The position numbers were made by a program, and so were the translations under genes. Of a stretch of 64,000 bases of DNA, positions 29,561 to 38,367 are shown one piece after another. Position 1 is the first letter of the stretch; each line of letters begins with the position of its first letter. Source of the stretch: Arthrobacter roseus (GTDB lineage: Bacteria > Actinomycetota > Actinomycetes > Actinomycetales > Micrococcaceae); the NCBI RefSeq assembly GCF_016907875.1, contig NZ_JAFBCU010000001.1, positions 1,240,001-1,304,000 of the forward strand. Direction: 5' to 3'. The notes under the pieces are model-generated. The model did no database searches. It was not told where the DNA came from and worked only from the letters and a program-made list of their open reading frames with translations.

Positions 29561-30238
29561 CTAGTACGCTGACGTTCCTTGTTCACCCTTAACAATAGCG
29601 ATACCGGAGCTGGCCCCGATACGTGTGGCGCCGGCGTCGATCATTGCCATGGCATCCTCTACTGAACGAACGCCGCCGGAGGCCTTCACCCCAACGTCCG
29701 GACCCACGGTCTGACGCATCAGGGCTACGTCCTCAACGGTGGCTCCGCCGCCGTTGAACCCGGTGGACGTCTTCACAAAATCGGCCCCTGCAGCGACAGC
29801 CGCTTGGCACGCGAGTACTTTTTCCTCGCCGTTGAGCAGTGATGTTTCGATGATGACTTTGAGGATCGCGCCACTCTCGTGTACTGCCTTCGCTACGGCC
29901 GCAATGTCCGCGCTCAGGCGCTCGCTATCCCCGGCGCGTGCAGCCGCGATGTTGATGACCATGTCGATCTCGTCCGCGCCGTCAGCAACAGCTCCCCGGG
30001 CCTCGAACACTTTGACCTCGGTGGGCGTGGCACCCAACGGGAACCCGATGACCGAACACGTGAGCACTCCGCTGCCCTTGAGCTCATTGCGGACGGTACT
30101 GACCCATACGGGGTTCACGCACACAGCTTTGAACCGGTATTCCGCAGCCTCGCGGCACACCGTGAGAATGTCCTCACGGCTTGCCTCGGGCTTCAGGAGC
30201 GTGTGGTCGATGTAGGAGGCGATCGGCTGTGCCGTCAT
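29561..30238 (-). CDS. deoC: Deoxyribose-phosphate aldolase
   Basis: The 225-residue class I aldolase splits 2-deoxyribose 5-phosphate into glyceraldehyde 3-phosphate and acetaldehyde. [22 protein letters not shown] and [14 protein letters not shown], with the Schiff-base lysine, are canonical. The start at 30238 has AAAGGA 10 bases upstream. It lies 28 bases after the phosphomutase gene, and with pnp further upstream forms a route from nucleosides to central metabolism. Confidence 0.95.
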   Translation of the reverse strand: MTAQPIASYIDHTLLKPEASREDILTVCREAAEYRFKAVCVNPVWVSTVRNELKGSGVLTCSVIGFPLGATPTEVKVFEARGAVADGADEIDMVINIAAARAGDSERLSADIAAVAKAVHESGAILKVIIETSLLNGEEKVLACQAAVAAGADFVKTSTGFNGGGATVEDVALMRQTVGPDVGVKASGGVRSVEDAMAMIDAGATRIGASSGIAIVKGEQGTSAY

Positions 30239-30266
30239 GTTCAGGGGTCCTTTCGTGGAGGCTGTA

Positions 30267-32018
30267 CTACTGTGCGGGGTTGGTGAGCCCAAGGGCGGCG
30301 CGGACGTCCGCGAGCGCGGTGTCCATGGTGTTACGGGCGCGGCTTCGTGCCGCACCGACGTCGCCGTCGGCCGTGTTTTCGATGACTTCGAGGTAGCACT
30401 TGAGTTTTGGCTCGGTGCCGCTGGGACGGACAATGACGCGGGTGCGGTTCTGGGTCAGGTACAGCATGCCGTCGGTCGGCGGTAGCTGCGCAGTTCCTGC
30501 GACCAGGTCCACCACGTTTTCCACCGGTGATCCAGCGAACGACGACGGCGGTTCGTTGCGCAGACGATCCATCATGGTGCCGAGCAGGTCCACATCCTCC
30601 ACGCGCACGGAGAGCTGGTCACTCAGGTGCAGACCGTGGCTGAGCGCCAGGTCATCCAGCAGGTCGAACAGGGTGCGCCCCGCGGCGTGAGTGTGGGCGG
30701 CGAGTTCCGCGATGAGCAGTGCAGCGGAGATGCCATCCTTGTCCTTGACGAGGTCCGGTGCCACACAGTAACCGAGTGCTTCCTCGTAGCCATAGGACAG
30801 GTGCGGGACACGGGAGATCCATTTGAAGCCCGTCAGGGTTTCCACATGCGCGTAACCAGCTTCCGCGGCGATCGACGCCAACAGTCTGGACGAGACGATC
30901 GAGTTCGCGAACACCGGCACAGCTGAGCCGGGTTCGTTGCCGAGCCTGGCGACCATATGCGCTCCCAGCAGGGCACCTACTTCATCGCCGCGCAGCATGC
31001 GCCAGGTGGCGGTGGCCGTGTCAAGGGCTGCCACCGCTGCACGGTCGGCGTCCGGGTCATTGGCCAGGACGATGTCCGCGCCCACATCCGCGGCGGCTTT
31101 CAGGGCCAGGTCCAAGGCCCCTGGTTCTTCCGGGTTGGGGAAATCCACGGTAGGGAAGTCCGGATCAGGGTCAGCTTGCTCGGCCACCAGTAGGACGTCG
31201 TCGAACCCGGCTGACTCCAAGACCTGTATGGCTGTTGCACCGCCCACCCCGTGCAGGGGTGTGAGCACAATTTTCAGGTCGCGTTCGGGATAAAGGGCCG
31301 GACGGGCGAGCGCGGTCACTGATGCCACGTAGTCGGTGACGATGACGTCAGGGAGAACTGTCCAGCCGTCGTCGGCCAGTTCAATGCTGCCGCCGTCGCG
31401 TGCATCCTGAATACAAACCGCTATTCGGGCGTCGTAGGGCGAAACGATCTGAGATCCTCGCCCCGACTCCTCCACCGCACGGCCGCCGAGGTAGACCTTG
31501 TACCCGTTGTCCTGTGGCGGATTGTGGCTGGCGGTGACCATGACACCGCCGTCGCAGTCCAGTGCCCGCACCGCATAGGCCAGCACCGGCGTCGGCAAGG
31601 CAGAAGGGAGGAGGAAAGTGGTAATGCCCGCAGCCGCAAACACGGCCGCCGTGTCCAGGGCAAACACATCCGAGTTGTGACGGGCATCGAATCCAATCAC
31701 AGCCCGCGGCGGCCCACCTTCGCGAACAGCGTCGGTCAGAAAACGGGCAACACCGGAGGCAGTGTGGCGTACCACCACACGATTCATCCTCATGGGCCCC
31801 GCACCCAAGGGTGCCCTGAGGCCCGCCGTACCGAACTCAAGGGTCCCGCTGAACCTGTCCTCGATGTCCAGCAGGGCGACCGCGCTCGCAGGGCCGGCGT
31901 CGCTGACTTGGACCAGAAGATCCAGTAGTTCCTGTTGGGTTGCCGGGTCCGGATCGGCCTCAGCCCACTGCTGGGCGGCAGCGAGAATCGCGGAGTCGTG
32001 GCTAGCGCTCGAAGACAT
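30267..32018 (-). CDS. Phospho-sugar mutase (PGM2/PmmB-like)
   Basis: The 583-residue alpha-D-phosphohexomutase-family enzyme has the phosphoserine loop [20 protein letters not shown], the metal loop [13 protein letters not shown], and the C-terminal phosphate-binding [14 protein letters not shown]. Sequences of this length belong to the PGM2 branch, which contains glucose-1,6-bisphosphate-linked and pentose-phosphate mutases. Its position between pnp and deoC suggests it converts (deoxy)ribose 1-phosphate to the 5-phosphate, although phosphomannomutase or phosphoglucomutase activity is equally consistent with the motifs. Confidence 0.88.
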   Translation of the reverse strand: MSSSASHDSAILAAAQQWAEADPDPATQQELLDLLVQVSDAGPASAVALLDIEDRFSGTLEFGTAGLRAPLGAGPMRMNRVVVRHTASGVARFLTDAVREGGPPRAVIGFDARHNSDVFALDTAAVFAAAGITTFLLPSALPTPVLAYAVRALDCDGGVMVTASHNPPQDNGYKVYLGGRAVEESGRGSQIVSPYDARIAVCIQDARDGGSIELADDGWTVLPDVIVTDYVASVTALARPALYPERDLKIVLTPLHGVGGATAIQVLESAGFDDVLLVAEQADPDPDFPTVDFPNPEEPGALDLALKAAADVGADIVLANDPDADRAAVAALDTATATWRMLRGDEVGALLGAHMVARLGNEPGSAVPVFANSIVSSRLLASIAAEAGYAHVETLTGFKWISRVPHLSYGYEEALGYCVAPDLVKDKDGISAALLIAELAAHTHAAGRTLFDLLDDLALSHGLHLSDQLSVRVEDVDLLGTMMDRLRNEPPSSFAGSPVENVVDLVAGTAQLPPTDGMLYLTQNRTRVIVRPSGTEPKLKCYLEVIENTADGDVGAARSRARNTMDTALADVRAALGLTNPAQ

Positions 32019-32054
32019 GCCTCAAACCTACCGCGTACATGAGGACAAAAGCCG

Positions 32055-32861
32055 TTAGAGCCTTCCCAAGATGTCCGCGAGAAGCCGTGAAATCCGGTCT
32101 CCGGCAGTCTGTCCAGCCTCGATGACTTCGGCGTGGCTCAGGGGGCTGTCGCTGATGCCGGCTGCCAGGTTCGTGACCAGCGACATGCCGAAGACCTCCA
32201 TGCCCGCATGGCGCGCTGCGATGGCCTCCAGCGCTGTCGACATACCGACGAGATCGGCGCCTATGGTCCGCGCATAGCGCACCTCGGCAGGAGTTTCGTA
32301 GTGCGGACCGGTGAACTGCGCGTACACACCCTCATCCAACGAGGAGTCCGCCGTGCGCGCAATGTCACGGATGCGCGACGAGTACAGATTCGTCAGGTCC
32401 ACGAAGGTGGCACCTTCCAGAGGCGAAGCCGTCGTCAGATTGATGTGATCGCTGATGAGGACCGGCGTACCCGGTGTCCAGAGTGGGTTCAAACCGCCAC
32501 AACCGTTGGTCAGCACCATGATGCCGGCGCCGGTGGCAGCAGCGGTACGCACTCCATGGACGACCGAACGCACACCGCGGCCCTCATAGAAATGGGTTCT
32601 CGCCCCCAACACCAGAACGCGCTTGCCCTGCGGGGTAAGGATAGAGCGGATGGTGCCTACATGACCCTCAACGGCTGGCGCCGAGAATCCAGGGATGTCC
32701 GTGGCGTTGAGCGTGTGCGTGGTTTCGCCAATGAGGTCGGCGGCGCCACCCCAGCCGGAGCCGAGCACCAGTGCGATGTCGTGCGACGGTACGCCGGTCA
32801 GCTCCGAGATCGTTGAAGCGGCCTGCTCTGCAAGGTCAAAAGGTTCGATAGTCACTCGCAT
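32055..32861 (-). CDS. Purine-nucleoside phosphorylase (trimeric type)
   Basis: The 268-residue enzyme cleaves purine nucleosides with phosphate to base and (deoxy)ribose 1-phosphate. LVLGSGWGGAADLIG, VLVLGARTHFYEGRG, VLTNGCGGLNP, FTGPHYETPAEVRY and VGMSTALEAIAARHAGMEVF are characteristic of the trimeric PNP class. The phosphomutase gene follows after 36 bases. A 51-base gap separates the start from the divergent quinone reductase gene, so both promoters must be compact. Confidence 0.93.
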   Translation of the reverse strand: MRVTIEPFDLAEQAASTISELTGVPSHDIALVLGSGWGGAADLIGETTHTLNATDIPGFSAPAVEGHVGTIRSILTPQGKRVLVLGARTHFYEGRGVRSVVHGVRTAAATGAGIMVLTNGCGGLNPLWTPGTPVLISDHINLTTASPLEGATFVDLTNLYSSRIRDIARTADSSLDEGVYAQFTGPHYETPAEVRYARTIGADLVGMSTALEAIAARHAGMEVFGMSLVTNLAAGISDSPLSHAEVIEAGQTAGDRISRLLADILGRL

Positions 32862-32912
32862 ACCGTACCCGCCTCTTTGATGCATTGGGCGCAATGGGCG
32901 AGAATTGAGTAC

Positions 32913-34313
32913 GTGAGTAATCAAATTGACTTCCATGCCCTCAAGCTCGCCATTCTGGGAGGTGGACCTGGTGGCTATGAGGCTGCCATGGTTGCCTCCG
33001 CCCTTGGGGCTGAGGTCACCATCGTTGAGGACAAGGGGCTCGGTGGTTCGGCTGTCCTGACCGACGTCGTGCCATCCAAAACGCTCATTGCGACAGCGGA
33101 CACCATGGACGGGGTGGCCAGTGCACACACCCTTGGAGTGAAGTTTGACAACCCGAATGCGGCCTTCGCTGATATGGGGCAGGTCCACCAACGACTGCTG
33201 GGCCTTGCACGCGAACAGTCCGCGGATATCACGCAGGTTCTGGAACGATCAGGTGTGCGGATCATCATTGGCCGCGGACGGCTCACCGACAATTACGGCC
33301 TTGAGGTGGAGACGGAGACCGGGACGGAAACGGTGGAGGCCGACGCCGTTCTGCTGGCGGTCGGCTCTCATCCGCGGGAATTGCCCACGGCAGTTCCGGA
33401 CGGCGAGCGGATTTTTAACTGGACACAGATCTACAACATCACCGAGGTCCCCGAGCATCTGATCGTCATTGGCTCAGGCGTTACCGGGGCGGAGTTCGCC
33501 TCCGCCTACAACGGACTCGGCGCCAAGGTAACCCTGGTGTCCAGCCGTGAGCGGGTCCTACCCGGGGAGGACGTGGATGCAGCCGAAGTTCTGGAGAAGG
33601 TTTTCCGCGACAGCGGAATGACTGTGCTCTCTCGTTCGCGGGCGGCAGGCGTGGAAAGAACGGCCGATGGCGTCCGCGTCACGCTGGACGATGGGAAAAC
33701 GGTTGACGGCTCACATGCACTGATCGCCGTCGGTGCCATTCCCAACACGCAAGACATCGGACTGGAGGAGGCTGGAGTTGCCCTCACCGAGTCCGGTCAC
33801 ATCAAGGTCGACGGCGTCTCCCGCACCACTGCGCCCAATGTTTACGCCGCCGGTGACTGTACCGGCGTGTTCGCCCTTGCTTCTGTTGCTGCCATGCAGG
33901 GACGAATCGCGATTGCCCACCTTCTGGGCGACAGCGTGAAACCGCTGAAGCTGAACCAGGTGGCATCCAACATTTTCACGTCACCGGAAATCGCGTCCGT
34001 GGGAGTTTCCGAGGCCGACGTCGAATCAGGCAAGTTTCAGGGCGACATCATCAAGTTGAGCCTTCACACCAATGCTCGCGCGAAAATGATGGGTGTGCGT
34101 GATGGTTTCGTGAAGATCATTGCGCGTAAGGGATCGGGAACTGTGATCGGAGGAGTTGTTGTTGGTCCTCGGGCTTCGGAACTGATTTTTCCCGTGGCCA
34201 TTGCCGTGACGCATAAACTGCACGTCGACGATCTAGCGAACACTTTCACGGTCTACCCGTCATTGACGGGCTCCATTTCCGAAGCGGCGCGAAGGCTTCA
34301 CGTCCACCTCTAA
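32913..34313 (+). CDS. NAD(P)H-quinone dehydrogenase, LpdA/Rv3303c type without redox cysteines
   Basis: The 466-residue flavoprotein of the pyridine nucleotide-disulfide reductase fold has FAD motif LAILGGGPGGYEAAMVA and NAD motif VIGSGVTGAEFASAY. Where lipoamide dehydrogenases have CxxxxC, it reads GLGGSAVLTDVVPSKTL, with no cysteines. That matches the mycobacterial LpdA group that reduces quinones rather than disulfides. The C-terminal dimerisation domain is present (FTSPEIASVG). Start is GTG. The E1/E2 partners of a dehydrogenase complex are absent nearby, supporting the quinone reductase reading. Confidence 0.88.
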   Translation: MSNQIDFHALKLAILGGGPGGYEAAMVASALGAEVTIVEDKGLGGSAVLTDVVPSKTLIATADTMDGVASAHTLGVKFDNPNAAFADMGQVHQRLLGLAREQSADITQVLERSGVRIIIGRGRLTDNYGLEVETETGTETVEADAVLLAVGSHPRELPTAVPDGERIFNWTQIYNITEVPEHLIVIGSGVTGAEFASAYNGLGAKVTLVSSRERVLPGEDVDAAEVLEKVFRDSGMTVLSRSRAAGVERTADGVRVTLDDGKTVDGSHALIAVGAIPNTQDIGLEEAGVALTESGHIKVDGVSRTTAPNVYAAGDCTGVFALASVAAMQGRIAIAHLLGDSVKPLKLNQVASNIFTSPEIASVGVSEADVESGKFQGDIIKLSLHTNARAKMMGVRDGFVKIIARKGSGTVIGGVVVGPRASELIFPVAIAVTHKLHVDDLANTFTVYPSLTGSISEAARRLHVHL

Positions 34314-34367
34314 GGTGTCCACGTACTGGGTCACGACAACGTTTCGACGGTCCCCACAAGGGCTCTG

Positions 34368-36137
34368 CTAGTCAAGGATCGCGGCGATGACAGCGCCAGC
34401 CGACACCGTTGCCCCTGCGGTTGCCATCAACCCTGAGATAGTGCCAGACTTATGTGCTGTCAGCGGCTGCTCCATCTTCATGGCTTCCAGAACCACCACC
34501 AGATCGCCCTCGGCAACTGTGTCGCCGTCGGACACGGCAACTTTGACAATGGTTCCCTGCATGGGCGAGGTCAGGTCGTCGCCGTTCGCGGCAGCCGCTG
34601 CAGCCCGGCCACGGCCCTTCTTGGGCTTCCGGCCGTTCTTGGCCGGCGAAGCACCCAACCCGGCGGGTAGCACCACTTCGAGGCGCTTGCCGCTCACTTC
34701 TACCGTGATGCGCTGACGCTCACCGTTTGAGCTGTCTGCTGATGCGGCAGGCTCAAATGGGGCAATGGTGTTCTCAAACTCCGTCTCGATCCAGCGGGTG
34801 TGAATACTGAACGGCCCACTGACCGGGGCGAACGCCACATCGGAGACGACTGCTTGGTGAAAGGGCAGAACCGTGGGCATGCCGTCAATTTTCATTTCGG
34901 CCAGTGCGCGCCGGGACCGCTGAAGAGCTTGCTCGCGGGTTGACCCCGTGATGATGAGCTTGGCCAGCATGGAGTCGAAGTTGCCGCCGATGACCTCGCC
35001 TGCCTCAACGCCCGAATCCACGCGTACCCCGGGACCGGTAGGAAGTTTGAGAGTCTCGACAACGCCGGGAGCCGGCATGAAGTTGCGGCCGGCATCTTCG
35101 CCATTGATACGGAACTCAAAAGCGTGGCCGCGAACCTCCGGATCGGTATAGCCGAGCTCCTCACCGCGGGCCAGTCGGAACTGCTCACGGACCAGATCGA
35201 TCCCCGTGACTTCTTCAGAGACAGGGTGTTCCACCTGCAACCGTGTGTTGACCTCGAGGAACGAAATCACACCATCCTGACCAACCAGGAATTCACAGGT
35301 GCCCGCGCCTTGGTACTTGGCCTCACGCAGGATCGCCTTGGACGCTTCGTACAGTCGCCGGTTCTGGTCATCGCTGAGGAATGGCGCCGGAGCCTCCTCC
35401 ACAAGTTTCTGGTTGCGGCGCTGCAGGGAGCAGTCGCGGGTGGAAACCACCACTACGTTGCCGCGCGCGTCCGCCAGGCACTGAGTTTCAACGTGACGGG
35501 GCGCATCGAGGAAGCGTTCAATGAAGCACTCACCGCGACCAAATGCCGCCGTGGCCTCACGGACAGCCGATTCGTACAGTTCTGGGATTTCTTCGCGGTT
35601 CCGGGCAACCTTGATGCCGCGGCCTCCTCCACCAAAAGCGGCCTTGATAGCCACCGGTAGACCGAATTCGTCCGCGAAGACCAAAACTTCCTCGGCGGAC
35701 TGCACGGGATCGGCGGTACCCGGTACCAGTGGGGCGCCAACCTTTTCCGCAATGTGGCGCGCCTGCACCTTATCGCCGAGCTGACTGATAGCCGATGCAG
35801 ACGGACCAATCCAGGTGAGGCCGGAATCGACGACTTTCTGCGCGAACTCGGCGTTCTCGGAGAGGAACCCATAGCCGGGATGAACCGCATCCGCTCCACA
35901 ACGAAGAGCGACGTCCAAGATTTTGTCCATGACAAGGTATGAGTCCGCGGCAGTCTCGCCGCCGAGCGCATAGGCTTCGTCCGCGAGCCGAACATGCAGC
36001 GCGTCTCGATCCGGGTCGGCATAGACCGCGACAGAGGTGATCCCCTCATCGCGCGCGGCTCTGATAACTCGGACGGCAATCTCGCCGCGGTTGGCGATCA
36101 GGACCTTGGTCATGGAAGCGGGGCTGCTATGGCTCAT
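34368..36137 (-). CDS. Acyl-CoA carboxylase alpha chain (biotin carboxylase plus biotin carrier domain)
   Basis: The 589-residue AccA3-like subunit carboxylates its own biotin with ATP and bicarbonate. The biotin carboxylase part starts [18 protein letters not shown] and contains the ATP-grasp elements [14 protein letters not shown] and [14 protein letters not shown]. After a Lys/Arg/Ala linker (about 500-520) comes the carrier domain, with the biotinylated lysine in [12 protein letters not shown]. The start at 36137 has GGAG 13 bases upstream; 36113 is an alternative. It would pair with AccD/AccE at 41749-43568 and be biotinylated by BirA at 44654. Confidence 0.94.
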   Translation of the reverse strand: MSHSSPASMTKVLIANRGEIAVRVIRAARDEGITSVAVYADPDRDALHVRLADEAYALGGETAADSYLVMDKILDVALRCGADAVHPGYGFLSENAEFAQKVVDSGLTWIGPSASAISQLGDKVQARHIAEKVGAPLVPGTADPVQSAEEVLVFADEFGLPVAIKAAFGGGGRGIKVARNREEIPELYESAVREATAAFGRGECFIERFLDAPRHVETQCLADARGNVVVVSTRDCSLQRRNQKLVEEAPAPFLSDDQNRRLYEASKAILREAKYQGAGTCEFLVGQDGVISFLEVNTRLQVEHPVSEEVTGIDLVREQFRLARGEELGYTDPEVRGHAFEFRINGEDAGRNFMPAPGVVETLKLPTGPGVRVDSGVEAGEVIGGNFDSMLAKLIITGSTREQALQRSRRALAEMKIDGMPTVLPFHQAVVSDVAFAPVSGPFSIHTRWIETEFENTIAPFEPAASADSSNGERQRITVEVSGKRLEVVLPAGLGASPAKNGRKPKKGRGRAAAAAANGDDLTSPMQGTIVKVAVSDGDTVAEGDLVVVLEAMKMEQPLTAHKSGTISGLMATAGATVSAGAVIAAILD

Positions 36138-36288
36138 GGGTGTGCGTGTGCTCCTTTGTGTCCTTTGGAGCCTAGCGCGCTTTTGTTGTGTCCGCCCATG
36201 ATCTATGCCGGTTCTGCGGGACATCGGCTAAATTTTTGTAGAGTTGCTACAACGTGCGTGGGTGGCCCTCGCCGTCGACCCTCCCGTT

Positions 36289-36343
36289 TGTTGTGCAGGT
36301 CAGGGGCTCTGTGGTCAAAAGACAACCCTTGACCTGCACGACA
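36289..36343. repeat. 55-base palindromic unit, left copy
   Basis: Outer arms TGTTGTGCAGGTCAGGGG and CCCTTGACCTGCACGACA pair over 18 positions with two G-T wobbles. The centre contains GTC-AAAA-GAC, a second small stem. The same 55-base unit occurs at 37441-37495, in the same orientation and with 49 of 55 identical bases, so the two copies bracket the DUF559 gene. Confidence 0.9.
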
Positions 36344-36407
36344 GACATACTGCTAGGTCCGCGATCTGCACGACAGACATACTGCTAGGCCCGCGATCTG
36401 CACGACA
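36334..36407. repeat. Tandem 32-base repeats, about two and a third copies
   Basis: Copies at 36334-36365 and 36366-36397 differ at one base; a third copy, starting at 36398, keeps only about its first 10 bases. Each begins CTGCACGACA, which is the end of the right arm of the 55-base unit, so the array seems to have grown from that palindrome. The copies are directly adjacent with no spacers, unlike a CRISPR array. Confidence 0.88.
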
Positions 36408-36478
36408 GAATAGGGCCCCTCTGCTCAGGCTGTGGATAACTTCTGCACCCCGGGTCCGTTTCTGACCTAATAGGTAGG

Positions 36479-37411
36479 GTGACTGCCGCCAAACCGCTAC
36501 CGAATGGCCTGGAAACCTCGCCGTTCATCCTCGAACACGCCATGTCCATGGGAGTGTCCAGGGACAGGTTGCGCGCCGGTGATCTCAGATCACCCAGTAG
36601 GTCCGTGCGAGTGTCAGTGCATAGCGCCTTCGACTTGGCCGCAAGCTGCAGTCCCTACGTGCAATTACTGCCGGGTAGCGTCATCAGTCACGGAACGGCC
36701 GGCCGTTTGCACAAGTTGGTGTTGCCCCAAGAGGTCGACGACGAACCGCGCCTTCACCTGGCGCGAAGTCCTGGGCAGGCAGTACCGAGGCGGAAACACA
36801 TTATTGGGCACCGTTTGGCGCTGGAGCAGGATGAAGTGGTGCTGGTGAAGGGAGTTCGAGTGACGTCTATAGCCAGGACGTGGCTGGATCTGTCCTCGCA
36901 GCTGTCGCTGGACGAACTTGTCGTTGCCGGGGACCAGATCGTCAGTGAGCATCAGCGGAATTTTGGCCGTCGGCGCACCCCGAAAGTCTCGATGGAAGAC
37001 CTCAACGCCTACATTGCCAGCAAGTCAGCCACTTCCGGGTTGTCCAAGGCACGGAAAGCGCTGGCCCTGATGCGGTTGGGCGTGGACTCGCCGCCCGAAA
37101 CTCGTCTGCGGCTCATCCTGCAGCGCCAAGGACTTCCCGAATTTGTGCCGAACACCCCGATCTTTGATGAAACCGGCGATCCACAGATCTGGACCGATCT
37201 GGGGTGTCCGGCGTTCCGCATCTGCATTGAGTACGAGGGCGCGCACCATCTCACCACCGCGCAGCAAAGCCGCGACCACGAGCGGGACTACACAACAGCG
37301 CAGCTTGGGTGGATCCAGGTGAAGATCAATAAGGACGACATGGGTTCAGGTGAAAATTGGGTGACCGCCAAGGTGCAGCGCGCTCTGAAACGGCGTGGTT
37401 GGCAGGGGTAG
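36479..37411 (+). CDS. DUF559 Vsr-like endonuclease with AbiEi-like N-terminal domain
   Basis: The 310-residue protein has an N-terminal winged-helix-like region (FILEHAMSMGVSRDRLRAGD) and an AbiEi-like middle (VKGVRVTSIARTWLDLSSQL). The C-terminal PD-(D/E)XK fold of the DUF559/Vsr group carries SPPETRLRLIL, WTDLGCPAFRICIEYEG, HH, and a conserved RDHERDYTTAQLGW segment. The Asp and Glu expected at the active site are present. The GTG start has no well-spaced ribosome site, so the mRNA may be nearly leaderless. The gene stands alone between two copies of a 55-base palindrome. Such nucleases occur in many actinobacteria, with no established role that I can name. Confidence 0.82.
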   Translation: MTAAKPLPNGLETSPFILEHAMSMGVSRDRLRAGDLRSPSRSVRVSVHSAFDLAASCSPYVQLLPGSVISHGTAGRLHKLVLPQEVDDEPRLHLARSPGQAVPRRKHIIGHRLALEQDEVVLVKGVRVTSIARTWLDLSSQLSLDELVVAGDQIVSEHQRNFGRRRTPKVSMEDLNAYIASKSATSGLSKARKALALMRLGVDSPPETRLRLILQRQGLPEFVPNTPIFDETGDPQIWTDLGCPAFRICIEYEGAHHLTTAQQSRDHERDYTTAQLGWIQVKINKDDMGSGENWVTAKVQRALKRRGWQG

Positions 37412-37440
37412 CGCGGACCGGCGTCGCACCCTAGCTCGTC

Positions 37441-37495
37441 TGTTGTGCAGGTCAGGGGCTCTGACGGCAAAAGATAGCCCTTGACCTGCACAACA
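37441..37495. repeat. 55-base palindromic unit, right copy
   Basis: The unit lies 30 bases after the DUF559 stop. Outer arms TGTTGTGCAGGTCAGGGG and CCCTTGACCTGCACAACA pair with one wobble. The centre differs most from the left copy but keeps GGC-AAAA-G. The arms of the two copies are nearly identical while the loops differ, consistent with selection or active maintenance of the hairpin. Confidence 0.9.
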
Positions 37496-37522
37496 TTTGA
37501 GGCTGCAGTCCTTGATGTGCAC

Positions 37523-37615
37523 AACAGGCGTGGTGGGAGCCCCTGATCTCCACGGAAGAGGGGCGCCGGGCACTGAACAGGCGTGGTGGGAGCCACTGAT
37601 CTCCACGGAAGAGGG
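37523..37615. repeat. Pair of 40-base direct repeats downstream of the DUF559 gene
   Basis: Copies at 37523-37562 and 37576-37615 match at 39 of 40 bases. Read on the minus strand each contains GTGGAGATCAGGGGCTC or its one-base variant, which matches 15 of 17 bases of GTGCAGGTCAGGGGCTC in the 55-base units. They are therefore diverged half-units in inverse orientation. A further degenerate right half-arm (CCTTGATGTGCACAACA) lies just before the first copy. Confidence 0.88.
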
Positions 37616-37648
37616 TGCAGCGCGAAAAAAGGTGACGCCCCGTCCGGA

Positions 37649-38299
37649 CTAAACCCAGAGGTCGACGATGGAGAGCCCGGTCTTGCCGAGTAGGTCCCTC
37701 AGGGTCGAGATGGAGAGGCCGACGACGGCGTGGGGGTCCCCGTCCACGCCCGTGATGAATGCGCCTCCGCGTCCGTCGATGGTGAATCCACCGGCGCAGG
37801 GCAGGGGCTCACCGGTGGCAACGTAGGCGTCAATCTCCTCATCGCTCACCTGGGCGAAACTGACACTGGCTGAGGCTACAGCGCCGATGGTGGCACCCGA
37901 ACCAGCCGATAGCCCGGCCCCGCCTGAATCCGCGTCGCGGTTATCGATCAGCCAGTGGCCGGTGTGAAGCACACCGGTTTGGCCACGCATGTGCGTCCAG
38001 CGTTCGCGGGCGACGTCGGGCTCGTACGGTTTTCCATAAGCAACGCCGCCGAGTTCAAAGACGGAGTCGCAGCCGAGCACCACTGCTCCCTCGGCTTCTG
38101 GCCGGGCGGCGACGGACTCCGCCTTGGCCCGCGCCAGCAGCAGCGCTAGTTCGTGGGGCTCGGGCGTCCCATAGTGGGTTGCCACGGCAGCTTCGTCGAC
38201 GTCTGAGACGAGCACATCGAAGCCGATGCTGGCGTCGGCCAGCAATTTTGCGCGTCCGGGGGAGGCTGAGGCCAGGATCAGGAGAGGGGAATCGGTCAT
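37649..38299 (-). CDS. maf: Maf-family nucleotide pyrophosphatase
   Basis: The 216-residue house-cleaning enzyme hydrolyses non-canonical or modified nucleoside triphosphates. Family motifs are LILASASPGRAKLL, VSDVDE, AKAESVAA, and VVLGCDSVFELGGVAYGKP. The start at 38299 was preferred to an upstream GTG because it places the conserved ASASP segment near the N-terminus. The central part has an unusual Gly/Ala/Ser-rich insertion (DADSGGAGLSAGSGATIG). Confidence 0.88.
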   Translation of the reverse strand: MTDSPLLILASASPGRAKLLADASIGFDVLVSDVDEAAVATHYGTPEPHELALLLARAKAESVAARPEAEGAVVLGCDSVFELGGVAYGKPYEPDVARERWTHMRGQTGVLHTGHWLIDNRDADSGGAGLSAGSGATIGAVASASVSFAQVSDEEIDAYVATGEPLPCAGGFTIDGRGGAFITGVDGDPHAVVGLSISTLRDLLGKTGLSIVDLWV

Positions 38300-38317
38300 G
38301 AGACCCAGCCTAACGAA

Positions 38318-38352
38318 GAGGAGCCGCACACCATGATGGCATGCGGCTCCTC
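38318..38352. terminator. Hairpin terminator after the dicarboxylate/amino-acid symporter gene
   Basis: GAGGAGCCGCA (38318-38328) pairs exactly with TGCGGCTCCTC (38342-38352); CCAT/ATGG in the loop form a second stem. It lies 16 bases beyond the stop of the minus-strand symporter gene and upstream of maf. No strong T-run follows on the minus strand. Confidence 0.65.
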
Positions 38353-38367
38353 CTGCCCTGGATTGCC

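Larger units (their letters stand above)
36138..36478. other. Intergenic repeat cluster upstream of the DUF559 nuclease gene
   Basis: This stretch carries no credible gene. It holds one 55-base palindromic unit (36289-36343), two and a half tandem 32-base units (36334 to about 36407), and a short palindrome ACCTAATAGGT at 36465-36475, right before the GTG start of the nuclease gene. The alpha-carboxylase promoter should be at its left end. Confidence 0.8.

Noticed and set aside
36334-36407. A minimal CRISPR array
   Set aside because: The 32-base units abut directly without unique spacers, and no cas gene is in the window.
36289-37495. A composite transposon or integrated island with att sites
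   Set aside because: The flanking repeats are internally palindromic, no transposase or integrase is present, and there is no tRNA target; a REP-like reading fits better.
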